This document shows positions 27,306-36,384 of a DNA stretch of 64,000 bases, one piece after another. Numbering within the stretch: position 1 is the first letter of the stretch; each line of letters starts with the position of its first letter. The stretch covers positions 1,240,001-1,304,000 of the forward strand of contig NZ_JBCFYD010000001.1 in NCBI RefSeq assembly GCF_038594945.1. Direction: 5' to 3'. A program made the position numbers and the translations under genes. The stretch comes from Fodinibius sp. Rm-B-1B1-1. Lineage in GTDB: Bacteria > Bacteroidota > Rhodothermia > Balneolales > Balneolaceae. The notes below the pieces were generated by a model. That model searched no databases. It had not been told where the DNA came from and was given only the letters and a program-made list of their open reading frames with translations.

Positions 27306-28484
27306 ATGGCGATGTGGTTAAAGGTTTATAGAACAATAAGTGGGATTCTGTTTTTTTTGTTATGCGCAAGTAGCTCTAACCTTGTGTATGGGCAGCTGAC
27401 GCTGGATTTTGAGGTGAGTGAAACGTTGGAGAATGCTCAATTTATAAGTATCCAGTCATTATTGGCGAATGATTTGCAGGGGCCTACCTTATTTCAGTTA
27501 TCTCTTGAAAATAACAATACTTCAGAACGTATAGAAGATCTTTATTTTCGGATAGTTTTTGAGTCCAATAAAATTGGACGAATTTTAGAAGTTCGACAGG
27601 TTGCAGGTACGCCCTTTAGCCTGGATGCGGGGCAGCGGGTTTATGCGACTAATAATAATTCGGTTGATGGATTGCCCGGGATTAAAGAAACACTCAGTTT
27701 TGAACATCATTTTACCGAAGCAGGTCGTAACTTTTATAACAATTTAAAGGGTACAACTTCACTTCCAGCTGATCGTTATCAGGTGCGTGTTGAAGTATAC
27801 CGGGGGTCGACGAGTGGAGAGCTTTTGGCTTCCCAGGCTGATGAAATAGGAGCAAACATTGCAGAAGATACCCGTGATTTTTATCTGCTTGCGCCGGGAG
27901 ATGAGCTTGGATCAGGAATCGTTATCTCGAACCGATATCCTAACTTTCAGTGGCAAGGTGGGACGGGAGGTACCTATCGACTTATTGTCGTTGAATCCCG
28001 AAATAATGAGAGTCCAGAATCGCTTATGGAAGGAGCACTTAGTACCGAGCCAATAGAATCAGTGGGTACCAATGGAGGTGGTTCTTTGGTTGACTACGAG
28101 ATGTTGGATGTTGTGGTTAATGGATCTGGATACCAGTACCCAAATTCGGGGGTGCAGGATTTAGAAGAGGATACACAATATTACTGGCGTATTATTAATC
28201 AGCTAAAAACCGGTAGTGGTAAACAGGAAAGGGAGTCGGAGATTTGGAGTTTTACGCTGGGTGATGTGGGCTCTGCTTCAAATAGTTCGCAAGCTGGCGA
28301 AACAGTAAGAGCACTGAAACAGATTTTGGGAGATCGGTTCGAGGAGTTGCAGCAAAATGGTTTTTCTTTGGAATCAATTGAAATTGAAGGGCAAACGTTT
28401 CGACGTAGTCAAGCTATGCAGAAGCTTATGGAGCTTGCGAGAAAGAATAATCAGGGAGACGTATCAATAATTATTGAAAACTGA
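27306..28484 (+). CDS. Secreted protein of unknown function (first gene of the FecR/CHASE2 cluster)
   Basis: 392 residues with a signal peptide (LFFLLCASSSNLVYGQ). The start at 27306 has GAGGGG upstream; the next Met (27312) is also possible. The mature protein looks beta-rich: residues about 40-160 resemble an immunoglobulin-like domain, residues about 190-320 a fibronectin-like one (FYLLAPGDELGSGIVISNRYPNF... and DTQYYWRIINQL), and the last 60 residues are helical. No family was recognised. It is followed 8 nt later by the FecR-domain gene and then by the barrel and cyclase genes, so it is probably an extracytoplasmic part of the same system. Confidence 0.7.
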   Translation: MAMWLKVYRTISGILFFLLCASSSNLVYGQLTLDFEVSETLENAQFISIQSLLANDLQGPTLFQLSLENNNTSERIEDLYFRIVFESNKIGRILEVRQVAGTPFSLDAGQRVYATNNNSVDGLPGIKETLSFEHHFTEAGRNFYNNLKGTTSLPADRYQVRVEVYRGSTSGELLASQADEIGANIAEDTRDFYLLAPGDELGSGIVISNRYPNFQWQGGTGGTYRLIVVESRNNESPESLMEGALSTEPIESVGTNGGGSLVDYEMLDVVVNGSGYQYPNSGVQDLEEDTQYYWRIINQLKTGSGKQERESEIWSFTLGDVGSASNSSQAGETVRALKQILGDRFEELQQNGFSLESIEIEGQTFRRSQAMQKLMELARKNNQGDVSIIIEN

Positions 28485-28492
28485 TTGGCAAT

Positions 28493-29203
28493 ATGAATAA
28501 AGCAATTGCATATATCGTACCGCTGTTGGTTATAGGTATTATTGGTATTGGAGCAACTATATACAGTGTTGATGATCGTCCGCTGGCTTTTGTGCAAAAA
28601 TTTAAGCCGAGTGTAGGTCTTGAGAATAATGGTACGATTACGGATATCCAAGAGCGAGGCCGACCCTTGTTTGATGGTGATACACTACGTACCGACCAAA
28701 ATGGATTTGCGCTGGTACAATTTATGGATAAAAGTATGGCTAAAATAAAACCAGACTCCAGGCTTATCGTCCGCGGTGATATTGAGGATAAACAAAATAC
28801 CAGTACTCGTATTGGGTTAGAATTAGGAGAGATTCTGCTGAACGTATCGGAACGGGGAGCTCAGAATTTTGAAGTGGCTACAAATTCATCAGTCGCCTCT
28901 GTAAAAGGCACAAGTTTTGGTGCAACACATGATGATTACTTCTGGGTTGAAGAGGGAGAAGTAGAGGTGACTTCCAATAAGTCTGGAGAAAGTGTTACGC
29001 TTGGTGAGAAATCGTATGGGCAGGTTCAAGAGGATGGTTCAATAGAGTCCGGGGAATTAACGGATGAAGAACTTGAAGAAAGAAATAGTGAATATGCCGA
29101 AATGGATGAAAAGGTTGAACCCACTATTTATAAAGTTCGATTTACGAATGAAGATGGAGAAGAACGGGTAATAGATGTGAAAGTGTTCGAAAACGAAAAC
29201 TAA
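28493..29203 (+). CDS. FecR-domain protein, inner-membrane anchored
   Basis: 236 residues: an N-terminal signal anchor (IVPLLVIGIIGIGATIY, about 8-24), then a periplasmic FecR domain at about 50-160 (DGDTLRTDQNGFALVQFMDKSMAKIKPDSRLIV; VKGTSFG), then an acidic tail (about 190-220, many Glu and Asp). Classic FecR proteins are anti-sigma/signal-transfer proteins, but there is no sigma-factor gene here and no cytoplasmic anti-sigma region; this form of the domain occurs as a stand-alone periplasmic module. It is located between the secreted protein and the barrel, 18 nt before the latter. Confidence 0.8.
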   Translation: MNKAIAYIVPLLVIGIIGIGATIYSVDDRPLAFVQKFKPSVGLENNGTITDIQERGRPLFDGDTLRTDQNGFALVQFMDKSMAKIKPDSRLIVRGDIEDKQNTSTRIGLELGEILLNVSERGAQNFEVATNSSVASVKGTSFGATHDDYFWVEEGEVEVTSNKSGESVTLGEKSYGQVQEDGSIESGELTDEELEERNSEYAEMDEKVEPTIYKVRFTNEDGEERVIDVKVFENEN

Positions 29204-29221
29204 AACAATTCGAGTTCTGGT

Positions 29222-31990
29222 TTGGGGAAAGGGGTAGCGGTTTTTCAGAAAGTAATAGTGGTTTTAATAATTATGGGTATGGTATATGTTCGTGCTGATG
29301 CTATGCCCTCACCAGATCTGCAGCCGGTTCAACATCAAAAGCCAACTTTAGTAGAGCGAAACACCCCAATTGATCTCCAGTTTTCGGCACCATCTATTAA
29401 TGCAAGTGAGGTGGAAGATGCATATCTGTTTTACAAGACGGATGGGGATATGGCCTATAGCCAGAAAAAAGTCGCATTTATGGGGACTAACTTTTCTACA
29501 GAGCTTCAAGTTGCAGATCAGCAAGCCAGTGAGTTGGAGTATTATTTGCGGATAGATCTTAATGATGGAAGTTCTGTTACTTACCCAAAAGAAGCTTCGG
29601 ATAGTCCTGTGAGAGTAGAAATTGTAAACCCCAAGAAAACTGACCAACAGAAAGTGGTTGAGCAGACGGGAGTTGATTATACAATTTTGTCGCCTGACCC
29701 AGGTGTTACGGTTTCACAGGAAGATGTGGTTATAGCGTTGACCCTGTTTTATGAGCCGGAAGAGATAGACACATCAGTAACATTTCGTATGTATGTGGAT
29801 GGGAGTGAGGTCACGGAACAGGCCAATGCCAGCGACTATTTTTATAGCTATTCCACCGAAGATTTATCGATGGGAAAACACCAGGCAACGTTTGAGGTGG
29901 AAACGTCTGATACTACCTTTGTGTTAGCTGACTGGAATTTTTCGGTGGTGGCGCCGGGGCAACGGGTTAACGCTTTTACAGGCCAAGAACAACAGAGTTG
30001 GATACCCCAGGGGAATGTGGAACTTCGTGCTCAAAAACAGCAGGTGGGCGGATATCCCAATGATGCGCTGAGCGGGAATGTGCGACTTTCGGGTCAAAAG
30101 GGCAATGTATCATATTCGGCTTATGGATTACTGACTACGCAAGAGGATCCCCGGCTGCAGCCCCAAAACAGGTATGGCTTAAACCTTTATGTGGGAAATT
30201 GGCTGGACCTTGAAGCCGGACATGTATATCCTACGCTCAATAAGTTTACGATTGCTGGACAGCGAATGCAGGGGATTAATGTGGGACTTCATGCCTGGAA
30301 TGAATCGCTGAATCTTGAGCTTATTTATGGCAATTTGCGTCGTGGTATTGATAATATCTATAATGAAATAACGGATGATGAACAAACTATTGACGGTGCA
30401 GAAGGGTATGTGTTAAATGTTGATGACCCTGGAACGTATCAGCGTAAAGTTGCAGGTGGTAGGTTGGGAGTGCAGAAGGATGAGACGTTTAATTTTGGGT
30501 TAAACTTCATTAAAGTTGAGGACGATACGGGATCCATTCGTGTGATTGATGATTATAACGACATAATGGAAGTTAATCCCAACTTAGCAGGAAACCTTAC
30601 CGAGCAAGAGAAACAAACGCTTGAAAATAACCCCGATGAGCTTGGCGTAAGTGGAAATCCATCGCCCAAAGGTAACTTTGTTGCGGCTTCAGATCTGGCT
30701 GTTCGTCTTGATAATAATCGCATCGAGTTTGAGGCTGATGGGGCAATAAGTTTATTAAATCAGGATATTTCTGATGGGGCATTAACACAGCAAGCCGCTG
30801 ACCGCATTGGTTTTGAGATTGCAGAAAGTACCGAAAATATACTCGATCAGCTTTCGTGGCTTATTGTTATTAATGAAAATATGGATACGCTTCCTATTCG
30901 ATTTGATGAGCAGGCGTCAGAAACATCTGGGGAGCTCTTTTTTCCCACAAGTATATTGGCGGGGCAATCGCAGTTGGGACTCAGTTATTTTAACAATGAT
31001 CTTAAATTGCGCTATCGCTGGATAGGCCCGGGTTATAATTCGCTTGCGAATACGACTGTGCGCAAAGATATTGCGGGATTATCGGTTAGGGATCGATTCC
31101 GACTTTTTGAAAATCAGCTTTATGTTACCTTGGGGTATGAAAAATTGCAGGATAATGTGGTTGGGTATAAAGAGGCCACTACCAATACAATAAATTATCG
31201 AGGTAACCTTAGTTGGTATCCCATGAATCAGGATCTGCCAAGAGTAAGCTTAGGCGTTATGAAACGGACCAGAGATAACGAGGTGGCTTTGAATAATCCG
31301 TTAGTAGCGTCTTTGAATGGCATTTCGGAGCAGGCCGCTGTGCAGAATATTGCCACTCAAAACGGAGATACGGTAACGACGGCTACACCGCGATTTTCTG
31401 AGACGTATCAATTTAATGCATCCGTGTCCCAAGAATTTTCGCTGTTGGGTTCGACCCATGATGCCAGCGTCAATTATTCTCTGTTAAATACCACTGATCA
31501 GGTCTTTGAATATGGGGATTCACAGAGTCAAAGCATTTCACTTCGTGTAGTAAATCATTTTGATGGGCTGCCGTTGCAAACCAATATCGGTTTTAATCTG
31601 AATAAGTCAGAGACCTCGGGTGGTTTGAATACTGTTGATATTATGGGAGCAAATATTGGAAGTAGTGTATTTTTGCTTGACAGAAAGTTAAACGTGGAAG
31701 TGTCGTTGGCTTATACCCAGAACAGGTCAGAAACGACTCCACTGGTAGTTTCTGATAGCAATACCCCGCAGCTATCCATTGATGATTATTATGAGCCTGC
31801 ATCAGCGGATGTAGTTACCGCTACGGAAAGTAATTCTTACATCATTAATACCCGTACGCGTTATAATTTAAATGATGCCCACTCACTTTTGTTAGATTTT
31901 AAGTACTCTAATGTGCGCAACACGCTTGCATCTGCGGCTACCTTTCCTAATGATCATCTGTTGCAATTGCGCTACATTTATAACTTTTGA
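29222..31990 (+). CDS. Large outer-membrane beta-barrel protein with N-terminal Ig-like region
   Basis: 922 residues from a TTG start at 29222, which opens a signal peptide (VIVVLIIMGMVYVRADA). No good Shine-Dalgarno sequence is seen, so a GTG or internal start is possible. Residues about 30-245 hold two beta-sandwich regions (second starting VDYTILSPDPGVTVSQEDV). From about 250 on it alternates amphipathic strands with turn regions and ends LRYIYNF with terminal Phe, so it is an outer-membrane barrel. No TonB plug was seen. It lies between FecR and the CHASE2 cyclase, 3 nt before the latter. It may sense or export, which is not known. Confidence 0.72.
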   Translation: MGKGVAVFQKVIVVLIIMGMVYVRADAMPSPDLQPVQHQKPTLVERNTPIDLQFSAPSINASEVEDAYLFYKTDGDMAYSQKKVAFMGTNFSTELQVADQQASELEYYLRIDLNDGSSVTYPKEASDSPVRVEIVNPKKTDQQKVVEQTGVDYTILSPDPGVTVSQEDVVIALTLFYEPEEIDTSVTFRMYVDGSEVTEQANASDYFYSYSTEDLSMGKHQATFEVETSDTTFVLADWNFSVVAPGQRVNAFTGQEQQSWIPQGNVELRAQKQQVGGYPNDALSGNVRLSGQKGNVSYSAYGLLTTQEDPRLQPQNRYGLNLYVGNWLDLEAGHVYPTLNKFTIAGQRMQGINVGLHAWNESLNLELIYGNLRRGIDNIYNEITDDEQTIDGAEGYVLNVDDPGTYQRKVAGGRLGVQKDETFNFGLNFIKVEDDTGSIRVIDDYNDIMEVNPNLAGNLTEQEKQTLENNPDELGVSGNPSPKGNFVAASDLAVRLDNNRIEFEADGAISLLNQDISDGALTQQAADRIGFEIAESTENILDQLSWLIVINENMDTLPIRFDEQASETSGELFFPTSILAGQSQLGLSYFNNDLKLRYRWIGPGYNSLANTTVRKDIAGLSVRDRFRLFENQLYVTLGYEKLQDNVVGYKEATTNTINYRGNLSWYPMNQDLPRVSLGVMKRTRDNEVALNNPLVASLNGISEQAAVQNIATQNGDTVTTATPRFSETYQFNASVSQEFSLLGSTHDASVNYSLLNTTDQVFEYGDSQSQSISLRVVNHFDGLPLQTNIGFNLNKSETSGGLNTVDIMGANIGSSVFLLDRKLNVEVSLAYTQNRSETTPLVVSDSNTPQLSIDDYYEPASADVVTATESNSYIINTRTRYNLNDAHSLLLDFKYSNVRNTLASAATFPNDHLLQLRYIYNF

Positions 31991-31993
31991 TTT

Positions 31994-34183
31994 ATGGCTG
32001 CCACCCAAAAGACATGGAAAAGCAGGTTAGTTTTACCAGGGCTGCTTCTTGGCAGTTTGTTGATAACAATTCTGATAGCTTTTTCCTCTCCCGTGATGCA
32101 GCTGAAGCTGGATATAACCGATCAATTCTTTGAGTATCGTGGGCCTATTGCTATTGAAGATACATCGGTTGTTATTGTATCTATAAGTCAGCAAGCGGAC
32201 CAAGAAATCCCCGAAAAGTATCCCTGGCCAACCAATTTATATGCTAAGCTTGTTGAGCATCTAAATGAAGCTGGTGCCAAAGTTATAGGTTTTGACGTGC
32301 TTTTTGACAAGCGTGATAATTACGATTTGACGAATGATACTCTTTTTGCTGAGGCCATTAGCAAACACAAAAATGTAGTGTTGGGTACAAATGTTCAGAG
32401 TACGGTACAGAATCGAGGGCAAGGTAGCCGTTCAACAGCGCTGATGTTAGTTCGTCCCAACCGGGTATTGCAAAGTGCTAATCCCAATAAAAATGGTATT
32501 GTGCGGGCTCAACATGATACAGATGGGGCTATCCGAAAATATATTTTAGGAATTGATTATAATAATGAGAAACTATATTCGCTGGGATTGGAGCTGTTAA
32601 AATTATATGCAGATTTAGATTCAACTGATATTAGTGAGACAGGTGAAATCCTTTCTTTTGGTTCATACCAGATCCCAAAGTACAACGACAACCTAATGTC
32701 GATCAATTACTTTGGACCACCCGGAACCTTTCCACGACATTCCTTTGAAACGGTGATCGATGACTCAACTGTCATTCTTACATCCGAAGATTCAACGTTT
32801 CAGATCAATTCCTTTTCAGACCCTGATTTTGGACTTAAACACACAGATGCTTTTAAAGATAAAATCGTATTGGTGGGGGCTACGATGCCCGAATTACACG
32901 ATCTGCATGCCACACCTTTTGCCAAGCAGGGGACCATGCCTGGGGTAGAAATGCATGCCAATGCGATTCAAACGGTACTTTCTGGAAACTATATCCACCA
33001 TACCTCTCCCTTAGCGAATATAGTATTTGTCATTATCGCAATTGCAATTATGATTATTGCTGTTCGCTGGTTATCAGGGTTATGGGGATTCGTTTTTTAT
33101 GTGGGTTTTAGTATCAGTGTTTTTGGGCTTACACTCTGGTCCTTTCTGCAGCTTAATACTATGACAGATGTGGTGGCCATATTGGTAGCGATGTTGGTAG
33201 GATATATTACCACTCAGAGTTATGAATATATTGTGGAGCAGCGCGAAAAACGTCGAATACGTGGCCTTTTTTCATCCTATGTTTCACCAGCCATTGTAGA
33301 AGAAATGGTTGAAGAGGGGAAAGAGCCTGAGTTGGGGGGTGATGAGGTTTATATGACGGCCTTTTTCAGTGATATCCAATCATTTTCCACGTTTTCGGAA
33401 CGGATGCCTGCAAAAACGTTGGTTAGATTGATTAACGAGTACTTGTCAGCGATGACGAATATTGTACGAGAGCACGGCGGTACATTGGATAAATATATTG
33501 GGGATGCTATTGTAGCCTTTTTCGGAGCCCCGGTACCCCACAAGGATCACGCCTATAAAGCCTGTGTGGTGTCTCAGCTTATGCAATATAAGCTGGCTGA
33601 GTTGCGTAAAAAATGGCGGGAAGAAGGAGAGCGCTGGCCTGAGATTGTGCAACACATGCGGAATCGTATAGGCATCAATACGGGCAAAATGGTGACTGGT
33701 AATATGGGCTCTGAAAGTCGGTTTAACTATACCATGATGGGAGATAATGTAAACCTTGCGGCGCGTTGCGAAAGTGGTGCCAAGCAGTTTGGAGTGTACA
33801 CGATGGTTACTGCTGATACAAAGGAAGAGGCCGAAAAATATGGCGATCGGTGTGTGTTTCGCTATCTGGATCGCATTGTAGTAAAGGGGCGAACCAAGCC
33901 TATAGATGTATACGAAATTATGGGACTTCGCGACCGTATTACAGAGCAAGAGCTGGCATGTAAAGAAAAATTTGAAGAGGGCATTGCCGCTTATCAAAAA
34001 CAAGAATGGAATCGGGCAATAGCTTTATTCAATGAATCATCGGAGCTGGAGTATTTTATCCCGAACGAAGAATCATTTATTTACACAAACCCGTCCTTGG
34101 TTTATATCAATCGATGTGAGGTGATGAGGGAAAATCCACCTCCAGAAGATTGGAACGGTGTTTACGTGATGGAATCAAAATGA
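31994..34183 (+). CDS. CHASE2-domain class III adenylate cyclase
   Basis: 729 residues. One N-terminal helix, a periplasmic CHASE2 sensor (about 40-335), three helices (about 345-415), a class III cyclase domain (about 440-625) and a C-terminal helical tail like a TPR pair (about 650-700). The catalytic set is complete: metal Asp460 (FSDI) and Asp504 (YIGD), Lys500 (TLDKYIGD), Thr580 (YTMMGD), transition-state Asn587 and Arg591 (NVNLAAR). The Lys/Thr pair indicates ATP, not GTP, so the product should be cAMP. It is the last gene of the cluster from 27306, only 3 nt after the barrel gene. It likely couples an envelope signal to cAMP; the signal is unknown. Confidence 0.88.
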   Translation: MAATQKTWKSRLVLPGLLLGSLLITILIAFSSPVMQLKLDITDQFFEYRGPIAIEDTSVVIVSISQQADQEIPEKYPWPTNLYAKLVEHLNEAGAKVIGFDVLFDKRDNYDLTNDTLFAEAISKHKNVVLGTNVQSTVQNRGQGSRSTALMLVRPNRVLQSANPNKNGIVRAQHDTDGAIRKYILGIDYNNEKLYSLGLELLKLYADLDSTDISETGEILSFGSYQIPKYNDNLMSINYFGPPGTFPRHSFETVIDDSTVILTSEDSTFQINSFSDPDFGLKHTDAFKDKIVLVGATMPELHDLHATPFAKQGTMPGVEMHANAIQTVLSGNYIHHTSPLANIVFVIIAIAIMIIAVRWLSGLWGFVFYVGFSISVFGLTLWSFLQLNTMTDVVAILVAMLVGYITTQSYEYIVEQREKRRIRGLFSSYVSPAIVEEMVEEGKEPELGGDEVYMTAFFSDIQSFSTFSERMPAKTLVRLINEYLSAMTNIVREHGGTLDKYIGDAIVAFFGAPVPHKDHAYKACVVSQLMQYKLAELRKKWREEGERWPEIVQHMRNRIGINTGKMVTGNMGSESRFNYTMMGDNVNLAARCESGAKQFGVYTMVTADTKEEAEKYGDRCVFRYLDRIVVKGRTKPIDVYEIMGLRDRITEQELACKEKFEEGIAAYQKQEWNRAIALFNESSELEYFIPNEESFIYTNPSLVYINRCEVMRENPPPEDWNGVYVMESK

Positions 34184-34201
34184 GAAAAGGGGGAATTTTT
34201 G

Positions 34202-34234
34202 TTTGCCAAATACCCCGGCAAAATCGTATCTTTG
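34202..34234 (+). promoter_or_regulatory. Bacteroidota-type promoter of the SRP RNA
   Basis: TTTG at 34202-34205, 21-nt spacer, TATCTTTG at 34227-34234. This matches the TTTG-N17..23-TAnnTTTG consensus, and the RNA begins about 7 nt after the -7 element. A short TTTGCC/GGCAAA hairpin in the same region may also end the cyclase transcript. Confidence 0.75.
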
Positions 34235-34240
34235 ACTTTC

Positions 34241-34341
34241 GAGGGTAGGCCCTACGCAGCCAGCTCCCTCTGAACTCCGTCAGGACCGGAAGGTAGCAGC
34301 GGTAGGAGGTTGTAGCGGCGTGATGTAGGTTGCTTACCCTC
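34241..34341 (+). ncRNA. ffs: SRP RNA, small (4.5S-type)
   Basis: About 101 nt. The ends pair over ten bases (GAGGGTAGGC / GCTTACCCTC), and the apex carries the SRP core: GTCAGGACCGGAAGGTAGCAGC contains the GGAA tetraloop and the symmetric loop that bind Ffh. There is no Alu domain, so it is the short bacterial form. A T8 run at 34343-34350 ends the transcript and overlaps the 3' end of the convergent ypdA gene. Confidence 0.93.
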
Positions 34342-34351
34342 TCTTTTTTTT
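34342..34351 (+). terminator. T-tract terminator of the SRP RNA
   Basis: CTCTTTTTTTT directly after the terminal stem of the SRP RNA, so the RNA's own stem acts as the terminator hairpin. Confidence 0.75.
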
Positions 34352-35306
34352 ACCTTATCTTTTTCTGGATATCCTCGGCAATATGTTCGGCATGAATGCG
34401 TGTATTTTCTATGAATAGTTTGCTGGTATCCATTCCTCCACAAACGACCCCGGCCACATACATACCTTTTCGATTAGTTTCGAGCGTACTTTCATTATAG
34501 ACGGGCATCTTATCCTCATCATTGGTAAGGTCGATGCCAAAGTTTGTCATTAGCTCAAAGTTAGGTTTGTAGCCCGTCATTGCCAGAACAAAATCGTTAT
34601 CTATTGTTTTAGTGCCATCGGGCGTATCTAATACGACTTCATTTTGCCGGATTTCCTTTACTTCTGTATTGAAATAGCCGGTTATTTCATCGTTTTTAAT
34701 TCGGTTTTTAATATCAGGTTTAACCCAGTACTTAACGGATTCTTTGATATCTGAGTCGCGTACGGCCAGCGTCACATTGGCGTGTGCCCTGTAGGTTTCG
34801 AGTGCTGCATCTACAGCTGAATTCCCGCCGCCAATGACAAGCACATTTTGCCAGGCATAGGCGTGAGCTTCATCATAATAATGCCGGACCTTATCGAGCT
34901 CTTCGCCGGGAGTTCCCATCATTTTGGGAACATCATAAAAGCCGGTAGCAACAACTACCTTCTTAGCATTATAAGAGCCCTTATCAGTGGTGACGTTAAA
35001 ACTTTTGTCATCTCCAGAAATATCCTGAACTTCTTCATAAAGATGAATGTCCAGATCGTAACTTTCGGCCGCCCGGCGGTAATACTCGAGAGCCTCGCGG
35101 CGGGTGGGCTTAGGGTTATGGGATATAAAGGGGACATCTCCTATTTCCAGTCGCTCAGAAGTAGAGAAGAAGGTCATATCTTTGGGATAATGAAAAATGC
35201 TGTTGACCAAACAGCCGCGTTCAATAATTTTGGCGGGAATATCTCGTCGCTTTAACTCGATAGCGGTGGCCAGTCCAATAGGGCCTGCTCCAACAATAAT
35301 GACCAT
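34350..35306 (-). CDS. ypdA: YpdA-like bacillithiol disulfide reductase (FAD/NADPH)
   Basis: 318 residues from ATG 35306, which starts MVIIVGAGPIG, the usual N-terminus; the 29 residues in front are not family-like. FAD motif GAGPIG (6-11), ATG near the middle (VVATGFYDVP) and NADPH motif GGGNSAVDAA are present. There is no thioredoxin-reductase CxxC pair, as expected of YpdA, which reduces bacillithiol disulfide in the cytoplasm. This implies that the organism uses bacillithiol instead of glutathione; the biosynthetic genes are not in the window. The gene converges on the SRP RNA, and a YheT-like hydrolase lies upstream on the same strand. Confidence 0.83.
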   Translation of the reverse strand: MVIIVGAGPIGLATAIELKRRDIPAKIIERGCLVNSIFHYPKDMTFFSTSERLEIGDVPFISHNPKPTRREALEYYRRAAESYDLDIHLYEEVQDISGDDKSFNVTTDKGSYNAKKVVVATGFYDVPKMMGTPGEELDKVRHYYDEAHAYAWQNVLVIGGGNSAVDAALETYRAHANVTLAVRDSDIKESVKYWVKPDIKNRIKNDEITGYFNTEVKEIRQNEVVLDTPDGTKTIDNDFVLAMTGYKPNFELMTNFGIDLTNDEDKMPVYNESTLETNRKGMYVAGVVCGGMDTSKLFIENTRIHAEHIAEDIQKKIR

Positions 35307-35412
35307 ATTAAATATATTCGGTGATTGAAAAATTGCCTTGAAAATACGGCTTTTAGAGAAGGGGAACCAAGAGGGTTCGATATCAATTTTCAATAAGCAG
35401 GATTGGTAATTT

Positions 35413-36372
35413 CTATAAATTGCTGCTTAAATAATTTTCGATGACGTAGTTAAGCCATCCTTGGGGTTTGCTCCAGAATCCCACATGGCCACCTTTTTTT
35501 GTGATGATGTAATCTGTGTATGGATTGTTGTTTAGTCTATCCAATGGCATTGCTTTAGCAGGACAAAGCGGATCTTCTTTGCTGTGTATTAACAGTGTAT
35601 CAACGCTGATATTATTGACAAAGCGACGGGCTGAACAAGTTTCGTAATAATCATCAGCATTTTCAAAGCCATGTATTGGGGCTGTAATCTGATTATCGAA
35701 CTCGTATAGTGTGGAACCATTGAAGGTAGGTAAATCAGGATAATGCTTGCGCTTTGCTTCGAGCTTTTTGCTGAGGGTTCGAAGAAAACGAAATTCATAA
35801 ATGCGATGAAATCCTTTCGAGAGCATAATCGACCCCAACCGTAAATCATAGGGCACCGAGACAGCTACAGCCGTTTGTACCAAGCTATCTTTGCCCGTTT
35901 CTCCCAAGTATTTGACGAGGGCATTGCCGCCGAGCGAAAATCCTACAGCCCCTAACTTTTTATTGGGGTACTGATTTTGGGCCCATTCTAAAACTGTTTG
36001 ATAATCGTTAGTTTCTCCAGAGTGATAAAATCGCGGTTGTTTATTGAGGCGTGAACCACATCCTCTAAAATTTACACCAATAATCGAATGCCCTTTACGG
36101 ATTAAAACCTTCATTAGTTCAACCATATAGTATCGCTCGGTAGATCCTTCCAGGCCATGAAAGAGTACGATTATGGAATCGGAATAAGGGTTGATATATT
36201 GATCGAGTTCTAAAAAGTCATTATCGGGAGTGGTAATTTCAATTCGATTGATTTCCGGTTGAGAGGTATCTCCACATAGGGATCGGGCAATGGTATGTAG
36301 ATGTCCGTTGTAGCACCAAAAAGGAGAATGGAACCGGGGTACATGCCGTAGATTCGTTTTCATAGCTTTCAA
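35413..36372 (-). CDS. YheT/UPF0017-family alpha/beta hydrolase
   Basis: 319 residues. LFHGLEGS forms the oxyanion region, RGCGSRLN and YHSGETNDY are characteristic of the YheT (ABHD1/2/3-like) family, and GFSLGGN is the nucleophile elbow; HSKEDPLCP provides the Asp and KKGGHVGFW the His. Eukaryotic relatives are phospholipid or acyl-ester hydrolases; the bacterial substrate is not known. No signal peptide is seen. The start could be the Met four codons in. It lies 12 nt downstream of the subtilase gene on the same strand, so the two may share a transcript. Confidence 0.82.
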   Translation of the reverse strand: MKAMKTNLRHVPRFHSPFWCYNGHLHTIARSLCGDTSQPEINRIEITTPDNDFLELDQYINPYSDSIIVLFHGLEGSTERYYMVELMKVLIRKGHSIIGVNFRGCGSRLNKQPRFYHSGETNDYQTVLEWAQNQYPNKKLGAVGFSLGGNALVKYLGETGKDSLVQTAVAVSVPYDLRLGSIMLSKGFHRIYEFRFLRTLSKKLEAKRKHYPDLPTFNGSTLYEFDNQITAPIHGFENADDYYETCSARRFVNNISVDTLLIHSKEDPLCPAKAMPLDRLNNNPYTDYIITKKGGHVGFWSKPQGWLNYVIENYLSSNL

Positions 36373-36384
36373 TCGTCAGGCTAT

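Noticed and set aside
34252..34443. Minus-strand ORF over the SRP RNA
   Set aside because: It overlaps the SRP RNA and the ypdA gene in a non-coding frame.
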